Source: Lachnoclostridium sp. UBA1308 (lineage in GTDB: Bacteria > Bacillota > Clostridia > Lachnospirales > Lachnospiraceae). Taken from it: a stretch of 64,000 nt of DNA. A program made the position numbers and the translations under genes. Below, one piece after another: positions 25,386 to 35,700 of this stretch (the first letter of the stretch is position 1; each line of letters starts with the position of its first letter). The notes beneath the pieces were generated by a model. That model was not told where the DNA came from, made no database searches, and was given only the letters and a program-made list of their open reading frames with translations. The stretch covers positions 53,779-117,778 of the forward strand of contig DBTU01000049.1 in the NCBI GenBank assembly GCA_002307215.1. The letters are read 5' to 3'.

Positions 25386-26408
25386 TTATCGTTTACCAAT
25401 TTCAACATCAGTACTGTTTACTACAGAGTTCTTTTTAATATAATCTACAATTTCATCAAATTTTGTGAATGCTAGGCCTACATAACTGTCTGCTGCACCA
25501 TAATAAATTGCTATTTTTCCAGATTCAGGATCATGAATGGTTGCACAAGGGAAGCATACATTAGGAACGAAGCCTCTTTCTTCATACCATTCTTCTGGTG
25601 TCAATAGGAAATTCGTGCAACGATATCTAACAATGGATGGATTCTCCAAGTCTAAAATAGCTCCTCCAATGCTGTATACATAACCATTACAGGTTCCTGA
25701 TACACCATGATAGAATAAAAGCCAGCCTACTGAAGTTTCAATTGGTGCTGCTCCTCCACCAATTTTTAAAGCTTCCCACCATTCTTTACCTTTACCCATT
25801 ACATGTCTGTGTCTGCCCCAGTAATGAAGATCCGGGCTTTCACTAACAAAAATATCACCAAACGGTGTATGCCCGCTATCACTTGGACGGCTTAGCATTA
25901 CAAAATTGCCATTAATCTTTCTTGGAAATAAAACTGCATTTCTGTTAAATGGAAGGAATGGATTCTCTAAACGCACAAATTTTTTAAAATCGTTTGTTTT
26001 TGCAAGACCAATTGCTGCTCCATAAAAATCCTGACACCATATAATATAGTAGGTATCTTCTACCTTTACAAGTCTTGGATCATATGCATATTCGGGTATA
26101 AACGATTTTCCGTTCTCATCTTCAAACGGTATCTTTTCTTTGTCAAAATCCCAGTGAATCGCATCCTTACTTCTTCCCAGATAGATACATGGAATTCCAT
26201 TCGTCTGCTCACCACGGAAAACGCCGATAAATTCATCTCCATAAGGCATAACTGCTGAATTAAATATTCTGGCAACTCCCTCAATCGGATTTCTTGCTAC
26301 GATTGGATTGTCATTGTATCTCCATATAGGAGCACCCGTAAATTTTTCAGGTGGATTCTGCCATGGCACATTTGGTACATTTGGCACAATCATTTTAATA
26401 TCACTCAT
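25386..26408 (-). CDS. GH130 beta-mannoside phosphorylase
   Basis: 340 residues. The start at 26408 has an AGAAAGGAACAATAGA ribosome site. Five-bladed propeller motifs of GH130 are visible: NPIVARNPIEGVARIFNSAV, the catalytic Asp of GH130 in AYDPRLVKVEDTYYIIW, and the phosphate-binding RPSDSGH. This family uses inorganic phosphate to split terminal beta-mannosides and gives mannose-1-phosphate. Branch GH130_2 (mannooligosaccharide phosphorylase) is likely by length and N-terminus, but I cannot confirm it. Cytoplasmic. Only one GH130 gene is seen and no epimerase, so the GH130_1/mannosylglucose route known in Roseburia is not present here. Confidence 0.9.
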   Translation of the reverse strand: MSDIKMIVPNVPNVPWQNPPEKFTGAPIWRYNDNPIVARNPIEGVARIFNSAVMPYGDEFIGVFRGEQTNGIPCIYLGRSKDAIHWDFDKEKIPFEDENGKSFIPEYAYDPRLVKVEDTYYIIWCQDFYGAAIGLAKTNDFKKFVRLENPFLPFNRNAVLFPRKINGNFVMLSRPSDSGHTPFGDIFVSESPDLHYWGRHRHVMGKGKEWWEALKIGGGAAPIETSVGWLLFYHGVSGTCNGYVYSIGGAILDLENPSIVRYRCTNFLLTPEEWYEERGFVPNVCFPCATIHDPESGKIAIYYGAADSYVGLAFTKFDEIVDYIKKNSVVNSTDVEIGKR

Positions 26409-26448
26409 TCTATTGTTCCTTTCTAAATACATTCTATAATCTTAGTAA

Positions 26449-27297
26449 TCAGCCTTTTACTGATCCCATTGTCATACCACCATAAACTTGTTTTTGGCAT
26501 AAAATAAATACTAGTAGTGCTGGTAAAATGGACATCAACACTCCGGCACAAATCAAGTTATATTGGCTACCCAGTGGTCCGACAAAGGCATATAGTGAAG
26601 TAGATACCGTTCGAAGAATCGCTTTATTCTGAAGATAAAGGTTTGCAGCATAATATTCATTATAAGTTCCAACCCCTTTTAAAACCAAAACTGTAATAAT
26701 TGCCGGTTTCAAAAGCGGTAATAATATTTTAAAGAAAACGGTAAAATAGGAAGCTCCATCAATAATTGCTGATTCATCTAAAGACTGAGATATATTTTCA
26801 AAAAACTGTATAAATATATAGATTGAAATAACATCAGTACCCATCATCATAATGATATATCCATACAAATGGTTAATGAAATGTAAGTTATACATAATCT
26901 GATACGTCGATACCTGCATTGCAACTCCGGGTAAAAGTGCTGCAAACAAAAAGAGGGTACGAATTAAGCTGTTACCAGGAAACTTAAAGCGGCTAAGTAC
27001 ATATGCAAGCATAGAACCTGTCATAATAGAGCCGATTAATACAAAGAAAAGAATAATACAAGTATTACGAAATCCAAGTCCCATGTCGGCTTGATGCCAT
27101 GCTTGTTTAAAGTTACCAAAATTCAACCAACTTGCTGGCATATCTAAAACTTTTGTCTGTTCATATTCTTTATCTGTCTTAAAGGCCGTAACAACACACG
27201 ATGCTACAGGAACTACCGACCAAAAAGAAAAGAATAAGAGAGAAAAATATTTTGCAACAGTAATCACAAAACCAGAAATCTTCTTCTCAATTGTCAT
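26449..27297 (-). CDS. Carbohydrate ABC transporter permease (MalG type)
   Basis: 282 residues, six membrane helices. The EAA loop is DESAIIDGASYFTVFFKILLPLLKPAI, which contacts the ATPase. The N-terminus starts with a helix and WSVVPVASCVVTAFKTDKEY, typical of MalG/UgpE permeases. It overlaps the upstream permease gene by 11 bases. No ATPase gene is in the locus, so the importer must share a housekeeping MsmK/UgpC-type ATPase encoded elsewhere. Confidence 0.93.
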   Translation of the reverse strand: MTIEKKISGFVITVAKYFSLLFFSFWSVVPVASCVVTAFKTDKEYEQTKVLDMPASWLNFGNFKQAWHQADMGLGFRNTCIILFFVLIGSIMTGSMLAYVLSRFKFPGNSLIRTLFLFAALLPGVAMQVSTYQIMYNLHFINHLYGYIIMMMGTDVISIYIFIQFFENISQSLDESAIIDGASYFTVFFKILLPLLKPAIITVLVLKGVGTYNEYYAANLYLQNKAILRTVSTSLYAFVGPLGSQYNLICAGVLMSILPALLVFILCQKQVYGGMTMGSVKG

Positions 27298-28276
27298 GTC
27301 TGTGAAACCTCCTATATCTTACCAAACTACGTTCACGGCGTTTTTCTGCATATGTTTTATCATCTAAGTCAGCATCCCCAAATAAATATTTAAAGAAAAG
27401 CTTTTGAAGCATTGTCGTAAATAAAATAATAATCAACAGTACAACCGCCATGGCTGAAGCTAAACCAACCTTTTGACTTACATGTGCTACTTTATCCATT
27501 ACTACAAAATAAGTTGCTGTTCCCGGTCCTCCGATAACATAAGCTGGTTCAAATGCTGAAATCGAGCCAGTAATCGATAAGATTACATTCAGTACAACAA
27601 TCGTCTTAATATTTGGAAGAATGATATACAAAAACTGCTGAAATCTACTAGCTCCATCCAATCTGGCTGCCTCATACATCTCACCATCTACAGACATAAT
27701 TGCTCCAATAAAGAGTACCATATTCTGCCCACAATATTTCCAGACGCTTGTAAATACAAGTGAAATATTATTAATCCTCTGGTCTTTTAACCAGTAAGGA
27801 AGATTATCCAGTTTAAATCCAACAAAATGTAATATTGTATCAAGTACAAAACCTCTAGTATAGAAAAACTTAAATATAAATCCTAGTGCAATACCATTAA
27901 CTAAAAACGGAAAGAAAATAAGTCCTTTAAAAGCATTGCCTCCCTTTACTTTAAAGCTTAATATTGTAGCCAGATAAAGAGAAAGTACTAATTGGACAAG
28001 TGCTCCACCCATATAATATAAACTGTTTTTCAGTGCACCGAAACAATCATTTCTTTTAAACACATCAATATAATTTTGTAGCCCAACCCACTCACGTACT
28101 CCGATATATTTCATCCTATAAAAACTGAATTTAATCATTTCGGCGAATGGTAAATATGTAAAAGTAAAAAGCAACAGCATAGGTACTAACATAAATAAAA
28201 CTACTACAATTATCTTCTGTCCTTTTCCACTGTGGATCCAATGTCTGATACCACGGTGTTCTTTTTCACCGGTCAT
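27287..28276 (-). CDS. Carbohydrate ABC transporter permease (MalF type)
   Basis: 329 residues. After a basic N-terminal tail come six membrane helices and the EAA motif YEAARLDGASRFQQFLYIILPNIK. It pairs with the MalG-type permease that overlaps its end. It follows the solute-binding gene with 86 bases that contain a strong stem-loop. An AAGGAGGTT ribosome site precedes the ATG. Confidence 0.93.
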   Translation of the reverse strand: MTGEKEHRGIRHWIHSGKGQKIIVVVLFMLVPMLLLFTFTYLPFAEMIKFSFYRMKYIGVREWVGLQNYIDVFKRNDCFGALKNSLYYMGGALVQLVLSLYLATILSFKVKGGNAFKGLIFFPFLVNGIALGFIFKFFYTRGFVLDTILHFVGFKLDNLPYWLKDQRINNISLVFTSVWKYCGQNMVLFIGAIMSVDGEMYEAARLDGASRFQQFLYIILPNIKTIVVLNVILSITGSISAFEPAYVIGGPGTATYFVVMDKVAHVSQKVGLASAMAVVLLIIILFTTMLQKLFFKYLFGDADLDDKTYAEKRRERSLVRYRRFHRHDN

Positions 28277-28303
28277 ACCAAGAACCTCCTTACATTATTT
28301 TTT

Positions 28304-28341
28304 TATATGGAGCCAAGGATTAGCCTCCTTGGCTCCATATA
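28304..28341. promoter_or_regulatory. 16-bp stem-loop between binding-protein and permease genes
   Basis: Exact arms 28304-28319 and 28326-28341 with a 6-base loop. On the minus strand it follows the binding-protein stop and has no T-run. Such hairpins commonly give more binding protein than permease by stabilising the upstream mRNA. Confidence 0.65.
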
Positions 28342-28362
28342 ATAACATTACATTAGATATTC

Positions 28363-29793
28363 TTAGTACTTAACTTCAACTCCAAGAGATGCTTGAGCAT
28401 CTGTCCACTTTTGATTCCATTCGTTCATGATATCATCAAAGGACTTGTCACCCGTATCAGCAGATACAACAATATCCATAACCTTATCGTTACCACCACT
28501 GTTTATCATAAGCTCGGATTCTGTGTTCATATCATTAAATAATGTTTCTTCGCCAGGTAAAGCACTAGCATCTTCTTGCATTGTGCAATTTTCGAACGCT
28601 TTGTAAAGATCAGGGTATTCTGCTGTCTTGCTAGTAGGAAGTCCGCCTTCTTGAACATACCATCCAGATTTCTCTGTCATCCATTTAACAAAGATTGTGG
28701 AAGCAAGTTTGTTTATATCAGAAGAATTAATGTTGATACCGTAGCTGTAGTTAGCACCTGCTACTGCATACTGTTTTCCGTTTACAGAAATAGGGAAAGG
28801 CATGTAACCGATATCTGCACCATGATCTCCTGCTTCAACCATCTGTGAATATGCCCAAGAACCAAGTACCATTGTTCCAATCTGACCATTGTTAATCATA
28901 GCTTTACAGCCTTCCCAGTCAGTTGTTGTATAATCATCTTCAATTAAATCTTGTGCAACTGCATCATAGAGGATTTTATAAACGTTATATGCCCCAGTTC
29001 CATCACCAGGATTGGAGAAAGGATTTGTTGTATATACAAACTTCTGGTTCATAAATGTGTAATCGCCAGTTGAAACACTACCTACATAGGCATCCCATGC
29101 ACCCATGGTCCATTTTGCAGCATAGTTAGTGTAAAGTGGAATAGCATCTGTCTTATCATTAATTAATTTTAAATCCGCGATAAATTCATCAGGTGTAGTA
29201 GGAATTGCAGTAATTCCAGCTTTTTCAAATACAGCCTTGTTATAAACAATACCATTAGCTGTTGCATCCATTGGTATGCCGTATACTGTACTATCATATG
29301 CCTGAGCATTAGAGTAGTTGATAACCTGACTCATCTCATCTGTTGTTCCATAAGGTACAAAATAAGTAGGTAATTCATCTTTATCCACAGCTGGAATAAA
29401 CATTACATCACCCCAGTCTCCTGTTGAAAGACGAAGTAAGGAATCCTCTGCAAAAGTTGCTTCTGATTCAGTTGTTACGGTAATGTTAGGATACTCTTTA
29501 TTAAATTCTGCAATGTATCCCTGTAATGATCCATCACCACCGGATGTGCTATCACGGTTGGTCATGTTATGATAAAACTTGATTGTTGCTGTTGTGTCAG
29601 TGTAATCCTCCCCAAGCTTGATGCTAGAATAGGACCAATCAGCTGCTCCTGCTGACGCTGCCGCAGTTACCTTTGTTGCTGCCGGTGTTGCTGTAGCCGT
29701 ATTATCCGCTGTAGTACTTTTTTTACCACATCCAACGAACGTAAACATAAGTACTAATGTCATTAATACTGCCAATACTTTTTTAACTTTCAT
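28363..29793 (-). CDS. Extracellular solute-binding lipoprotein for oligosaccharides
   Basis: 476 residues. Signal peptide with lipobox VLMFTFVGC-G, then a Thr/Ala-rich linker and a two-lobe sugar-binding protein fold (family 1: TIKFYHNMTNRDST, NKEYPNITVTTE, GIPMDATANGIVYNKAVFEKAGI). As first gene of the importer it is probably the receptor for manno-oligosaccharides by context. The start has AAGGAGGATATTT upstream. Its promoter region shares two motifs with that of the GH26 mannanase gene. Confidence 0.93.
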   Translation of the reverse strand: MKVKKVLAVLMTLVLMFTFVGCGKKSTTADNTATATPAATKVTAAASAGAADWSYSSIKLGEDYTDTTATIKFYHNMTNRDSTSGGDGSLQGYIAEFNKEYPNITVTTESEATFAEDSLLRLSTGDWGDVMFIPAVDKDELPTYFVPYGTTDEMSQVINYSNAQAYDSTVYGIPMDATANGIVYNKAVFEKAGITAIPTTPDEFIADLKLINDKTDAIPLYTNYAAKWTMGAWDAYVGSVSTGDYTFMNQKFVYTTNPFSNPGDGTGAYNVYKILYDAVAQDLIEDDYTTTDWEGCKAMINNGQIGTMVLGSWAYSQMVEAGDHGADIGYMPFPISVNGKQYAVAGANYSYGININSSDINKLASTIFVKWMTEKSGWYVQEGGLPTSKTAEYPDLYKAFENCTMQEDASALPGEETLFNDMNTESELMINSGGNDKVMDIVVSADTGDKSFDDIMNEWNQKWTDAQASLGVEVKY

Positions 29794-29884
29794 AAATATC
29801 CTCCTTAAGAAATTTAATTTGTTTTTGACACCTAAATCACATATTTAATTCTACATCAACTTAATATTTATTCATCAGTTTATC

Positions 29885-29937
29885 TTGCATTTAATCATCT
29901 TATCTTGATATTATTTGCATTTTGCTTTTTCACACAA
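29885..29937 (-). promoter_or_regulatory. Shared 53-bp upstream element, binding-protein copy
   Basis: This stretch matches 36340-36392 at about 44 of 53 positions, including blocks TTGCATTTAATC, TCTTATCTTG and GCATTTTGC. It lies about 90-145 bases upstream of the binding-protein start. It looks like a binding site of a mannan-locus regulator (adjacent AraC or LacI proteins). Confidence 0.65.
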
Positions 29938-30106
29938 TTTTCTTAATGTATTTTATACAATATGCACATGCTTTATTGACTTTATGGTTTAAATTAACAA
30001 CAAAATCACCCTTAATATTAAAGCTCAAGATTAATTTAATTTTATTTATACAAAAATATACTTATTTTCAATAAGTAAAATTAATATTTAACTAAGTGAT
30101 GTTTAG

Positions 30107-30134
30107 TTTATTGCATTTAATATTCTATTATTGA
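30107..30134. promoter_or_regulatory. Second shared element, binding-protein copy
   Basis: This 28-base sequence TTTATTGCATTTAATATTC... matches 36551-36578 at about 23 of 28 positions. It lies roughly 310 bases upstream of the binding-protein gene. The remainder of the 600-base gap 29794-30406 is very AT-rich and holds no gene. Confidence 0.45.
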
Positions 30135-30406
30135 TACTCAACCCAATCGAATATTAGTTTAAATATTTTCTAAATTTTGTCATATTTATTGATTTATTAT
30201 ATAATATGGCTAAAATACGATTATCACAGAAGATTTTTTTCATGTATATTTATAATCGAGCAAACGAATCGTTTTTAAGTCTTCTATTTGTACATCTTGA
30301 GCATTCACCTCATCAGCTGATATATTTATCTTAATTTAACTTATTATTAGCTAAATACATTTTAAATCGAACCTAAATCAATTTATTTATTTCTCAAACT
30401 ATTAAT

Positions 30407-32605
30407 TTAAATTGCAGCGTTTTCCCCAGCCTTAAAATGATTTAAAGATGTTTCTAATAGGCTAACTTTAGCATTCAAGCCTTCTGCTATCTCAGCTAAT
30501 GCTCTCACGCTTGCCATCTGCTCATCGATTGTAGCCTGTACCTCTTCTGTAGCCGCTGCCGCTTCCTGTGATACCGCTGCAATATCTTGAATTGCATTCA
30601 AAATTCCTTTCTTCTCCGTCATCATATTTTCCATTCGAGACGCATTTTCTTTCAGGGCTGTAACAAGTTTCTCCACATCTACATTAATATCCTCGAAAAC
30701 ACGAATTGTCCCATCGATTGATCTAGTTTGTTGCATCATAAATCCACTTGCCTGTCGTGCAGCTTCCGAAGTTCTTCCCGTTGTTTCCTGAATATTTTTC
30801 ACGATTTCTTTAATACGGTTAACTGATGCAACCGATTGCTTTGCCAACTTACGAATTTCTTCAGCAACCACCGAGAAACCATGTCCGTATACGCCTGCCC
30901 TAGCAGATTCTATGGAGGCATTCAAAGAAAGCAAATTCGTCTGGGATGCAATTTCGTTAATCACATTAACAATACTTCCAATATCCTTGGATCTCATATG
31001 AACTTCATTAATATCTTCCAATAGTATCTGCGTAATTTTGGTTGTAGCAGCTGATTTTTCATTCAATTCATTCACCATCTGCCGTCCACGTTCTACAGAT
31101 AACGTTGCTTGATCTGCTGTCCATCCCATTTTGTCAGTATTATCATATATTTCATTAAGCTGATCCGAAAAACTTTCCATCATCTGATAACCTTTTTCCG
31201 AACTGTATGCCTGTGAAGTAATATCTTCTGCGACCTCACCGACAGCAGTTGTGATACCAGTCATTGTCTCAACCATAGCTTTGGTAGAATTCGTAACATG
31301 CGTTGCTGCTTGGCTAACATTTCCCCCAAAGCCCTGCATATCGCTAACCAAAGTACGAATGCCACCCAACATGGTTTTTATTCCATCGGATAGCGATTTA
31401 AATTCATCTGTTCGCTTTGTCTCGAATTCTACGTTCAGTTCTCCCAAAGCAATTCTACTCATAATTTTATTAACCTTACGAACCTCTGAGCTAATACCAT
31501 TTGAAATGACGTTTCCAATTAAAAGAGCTATAATGCATGCCATTACTACCATCAATACTGTTGTATTGCGGATTCCGGATACTTCATTTATAATAACCGA
31601 CTTTGGAATAATACTGCATACCATGAGTCCCGTACTACTAACCGGAGCATAAACAAGTAAATATTGTTCACCCTGATAGGCAACAAATTTGCATCCTGCC
31701 TTATCCGAACTCTTTATTTGATCATAAAGGCCTGTATTAACAAAAACATCTTTATCCATTTCCGTAAAAGTTTTGCCATCTTCCTGTTGTTTAACAACCG
31801 TTTCTCTGCCATCGCCGCTTATTAAGCCTGTTATATTTTTATGTCCATATGCCGTCTCACTCAACTTATTAATTATATATTCCTTTTTGATATCAATAAA
31901 AAGATATCCATTTCCCTTTACAAACTTCTTCGTAAAACACAACGAATATTTATCCTGCTCATTTGTGTTTAATTTATCCAAATAAGTATGCCAGCCACTC
32001 CAAAGACCCTTAGTTTTTAAATTTTTTATGATATAAGCAGAGTCTTGGCTGTCCGTAAACTCCTTATATGCTGTGTTTTTATAAACGTAAGCTGTTGATG
32101 TCATTGCATTTCCATTCTCAGGTAGAACTGTAAAATCATTTATGTAACTACAACTTCCTTTCATTGACTGCAATGCAGCCTCGGCATCACTAAAACATTG
32201 CCTTGCTTCCGAATTTTTCTTTGAGTAATATTTACCATAATACAAGGTAAAATTTGTATTATTAATTGCTTCTGTTGCTTTATATTCAACTGTTGAACAT
32301 AACAAATCTAAATAGCTGCTCATACATACTGCATTATTGGTAGCCGCATTTTTATACTGTTCCTGTATATTGTCCTTTGCTATCAGGTAGGAAACGGTAC
32401 CAAGCAAAACTATAAATAAGATCGGCACCATAAAAGCGGCAACCAATTTTGTTTTTATTTTTCCTTTCCTCTGTTTGACGTCAATAGTTTTATCAACAAA
32501 TTTATCTTCCCTCTGTTGGATGTATGAAATAATATTTATAATTTTAACAAATTTTTTAATTGCTACTATCATGTTGTTTTGACACTTTAATATTATTTTT
32601 TTCAT
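30407..32605 (-). CDS. Methyl-accepting chemotaxis protein
   Basis: 732 residues with a basic 50-residue cytoplasmic N-terminus, TM1 (about 52-72), an extracellular dCache-like sensor domain to about residue 345, TM2 with VLMVVMACIIALLIGNVIS, HAMP and the signalling domain. The receptor tip is NEIASQTNLLSLNASIESARAG.YGHGF, the conserved MCP signature. The start has AGAGAGGATTGTT upstream. It lies between the GH26 and ABC-importer genes, so the ligand may be mannan-derived sugar. No chemotaxis or flagellar gene is in the window. Confidence 0.92.
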   Translation of the reverse strand: MKKIILKCQNNMIVAIKKFVKIINIISYIQQREDKFVDKTIDVKQRKGKIKTKLVAAFMVPILFIVLLGTVSYLIAKDNIQEQYKNAATNNAVCMSSYLDLLCSTVEYKATEAINNTNFTLYYGKYYSKKNSEARQCFSDAEAALQSMKGSCSYINDFTVLPENGNAMTSTAYVYKNTAYKEFTDSQDSAYIIKNLKTKGLWSGWHTYLDKLNTNEQDKYSLCFTKKFVKGNGYLFIDIKKEYIINKLSETAYGHKNITGLISGDGRETVVKQQEDGKTFTEMDKDVFVNTGLYDQIKSSDKAGCKFVAYQGEQYLLVYAPVSSTGLMVCSIIPKSVIINEVSGIRNTTVLMVVMACIIALLIGNVISNGISSEVRKVNKIMSRIALGELNVEFETKRTDEFKSLSDGIKTMLGGIRTLVSDMQGFGGNVSQAATHVTNSTKAMVETMTGITTAVGEVAEDITSQAYSSEKGYQMMESFSDQLNEIYDNTDKMGWTADQATLSVERGRQMVNELNEKSAATTKITQILLEDINEVHMRSKDIGSIVNVINEIASQTNLLSLNASIESARAGVYGHGFSVVAEEIRKLAKQSVASVNRIKEIVKNIQETTGRTSEAARQASGFMMQQTRSIDGTIRVFEDINVDVEKLVTALKENASRMENMMTEKKGILNAIQDIAAVSQEAAAATEEVQATIDEQMASVRALAEIAEGLNAKVSLLETSLNHFKAGENAAI

Positions 32606-32715
32606 AACAATCCTCTCTTTCTCAATATTGTATCTTTTAGGTTCGTTTGTACGTTCTCGCCTTATATGTGATACGCCTAATATAGTCTCCTTCCGGACGC
32701 TTATAAGAGGCAGAA

Positions 32716-32745
32716 GAGTCTAAGTGATACAATTCACCTAGACTC
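32716..32745 (-). terminator. Stem-loop after the GH26 gene
   Basis: GAGTCTAAGTGA (32716-32727) pairs with TCACCTAGACTC (32734-32745), one G-U pair, with a 6-base loop. It lies about 35 bases past the GH26 stop on the minus strand; followed by a T-rich stretch. Likely the GH26 terminator. Confidence 0.6.
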
Positions 32746-32779
32746 ATTGTCCCATCTCAACAGTTAATAGTTATATTTT

Positions 32780-35700
32780 TTACTTCATTATTTTAAAAGT
32801 AGCTACTTTATTTGATGAATCAACTGCTGTGATATCATCATAATAAATTGTACCAGTTACCTTTCCGTTAACTACTGCTGAAGAATCTGCAATCGCATTT
32901 ACCCAAAGGCCAAAGGAGGTTACACTCGTACAATCTTTTACCAAACCACCCTTAGGATTTCCAGCGGTATCACGTTCGCAGAAGTCACTAAATGGTATAG
33001 TTACCAGCATCGGAGATTTACTGTTTTGATAATCTTTATATAAATTTAAGTAAACTTCATATACTTTACCATTTGCAACAAGTTGAATTACTACCTTTTG
33101 ATTCTTTCCGTCCGGGATTGTCCAGAATTGAAGCGCATTGCAATCGGACCAGTTTACTTCTTTGGAAACCGTAGCACCTGACCATCCATCCGAGGTTTCA
33201 TTATAAGTAAACTTCATACTATAGTCACCTGTATAATGTTTATCTTTTACTACTGAGATTGATATTGTATTTCCGGTAGCTTTATTTGTTGCCCATTTCT
33301 TGGTCAGTAAAGAATCCACTCCATAATAATTCTCAAATCCATCAATCAGGTATGGATCTTCCTTAGGTTCAGGTATATTAAAGGTAGCATTTACTTTGTT
33401 TAGTGATTTACCATTTACCGTAAGTTCAATCGTTCCTACATCTTCTCCCAGTGCTTTCAATGTAGATGTGCTTAAAACAGCAGAATAGGTAACACTATCA
33501 TTTGATTTAGCTTGTATTGTTTTATCAACCTTACCATGTAGAACAAATTTAACTGCAGAACCTTTTTTAACACCGGTTACTCTAGCTGTTAATTTGATCT
33601 TTTCTAATATTCTGGTACCCGATACCGGTGCAGTAATATATCCGATAGCATTTTCAGTCGTCGGTTGTGCATTAACTTTAACATCTGACAATTTCTCTAA
33701 TGCTTTTTTCTGGTTCACAGCAAAGATGCTACTTGGATCATTATAAAATTCGATAAATTTATCCAGCATCTCATGACCATACAAAGAACCATCATTATTC
33801 ACTGATTTAACATATGGTGTATAGAAACCATCTTTTTCGCTGAAGTTAGCCCATACTAAGAAATAGGATGCATTCGATTTCGTAACTACTGAAAGAACTT
33901 TTTGATACCAATCTAGTTGTTTATTACCACTCTTATGTAAGGCAGTTTGATTATCACCGGTATCAGGTGAACTGGATGCAACACCTGTCTCTGTTACAGC
34001 AAATAATTTATTATGTTGGGTTGCAAATTTTTCAACAATAGAAACTTCATTCTCAAAGCTATTGATCCAATTATTATCATTCGTAGGGTCAGAATTGTAC
34101 ATATCAAATCCTACCATATCGATATAATCATCACCAGGATAACGTTGGGCATACTCTTTTGTACTAGCTGCTTCGCTGCTAGGTCCGTATACATAGAGAA
34201 TATTGTGTATATCTTTAACGTCACGAAGATATTCTACCGTATATCGGTAAATATTTTGATAGGTTTCTGCATCACAGAATGCCGCACCCCACCAGAACCA
34301 ACTACCAGTATTCTCATGGAATGGCCTAAACAGAATAGCCCCATCAACCATGCCTGCATAATCAGCAATCATATCAAGATATGCATTATAGACTTTATTG
34401 TATTTACCACCCGGTAAAATCTTATTCATAACATCTCCGGTTAAATTTGTTGGTGAATATCCAGTAAAATCATATTTGGTGTAAGAATGAGTTCCATCAT
34501 ATTTTCCAGATTCTTTAACAATTGAGAAGTTTGGCATATGTGCAGACATCGTGATAATTGCACCATTTTTAATATTGTAGTTTGTTAATGCTGCTGCCGC
34601 CATAACATTTCCTACTGCCGTTTCAGGAAGTTTCTTTGCTCCTGTGTCTGCGCCTAATTCAGCATTATATCTTTTTGCGCTGTATTCATTACCAACTAAA
34701 GATAATGCATCAATTCCGATAACACCGGAATAAGAACCGACTACATCATAGGTATCTGAGTATGACAAATCAGAAGATCCGGCTTTTTGATGTGTATTAC
34801 TTTGCTGACCAAAAATTGCACTGGAGGACTCTCCGACTGCTTTTAAGTAAGTATATATCTGTTTTACATCATTAGTTGCATTTTTATCTACCAATTTTAT
34901 ATCGGTAGTAAGATTTTCTTTTTGAGCTATTCCCTTAGAATTATATGTTACAAGGTTTCCCTTTTTATCAATATCATTCTTTACTGATCCACCGGTAGAC
35001 TTCACAGTAGAATTTACATAAATTTCATTTGCCGAATCCGTAACACTGATTATCTTGATATTATCAAGCCATAAGCTACCTTTATAATCCGTCTGATTAC
35101 CAATAACGCAAATTGAAAAATCATTAACCGTATTGTTGGAAATTGCATCGAAGGAAAGCTCTACTGTAGCTTTTTTCAAGGTACCTTTTACTATTTCAGC
35201 TTTTTCTGTATCAACTGCAGCATAAACATTAACACCTCCATTGGAGTATGCTTTCACTATGAAGGAACCCGTCTTCATATTAGCAGTATCATAATAGAAA
35301 TCCAATGATACTTTGTTTGCGCCAGTCAGCTTCATTCCGTTCTTATCAGAAAGGCAAGCTGCCATCTGGCTCCAGGATACATCTGTATTTTTAGTATAGT
35401 CTACATCTACCTTTAATTTTCCATCATCATAGGAAACTCCGGAATTAGCCGCACTATCGTATTGATATTCCCAGCCTGCACCATAATACCAGTCCTGAGC
35501 ATCTTTATCAAAAGTCCATGCTTTTAATTCAGTTTCTACAAGGGTACTTTCTTTTTCACTTATGATATTAACATTATCAATCCATACATTACCCTGATAA
35601 GTTGTATTGTTACCAATGACGCAGATAGAGAAATCATTTACCGCATCTGCTGATGCAAGTTCATTAAAACTCAGCGTTACCGGTACCTTTTTCAGTGAGC

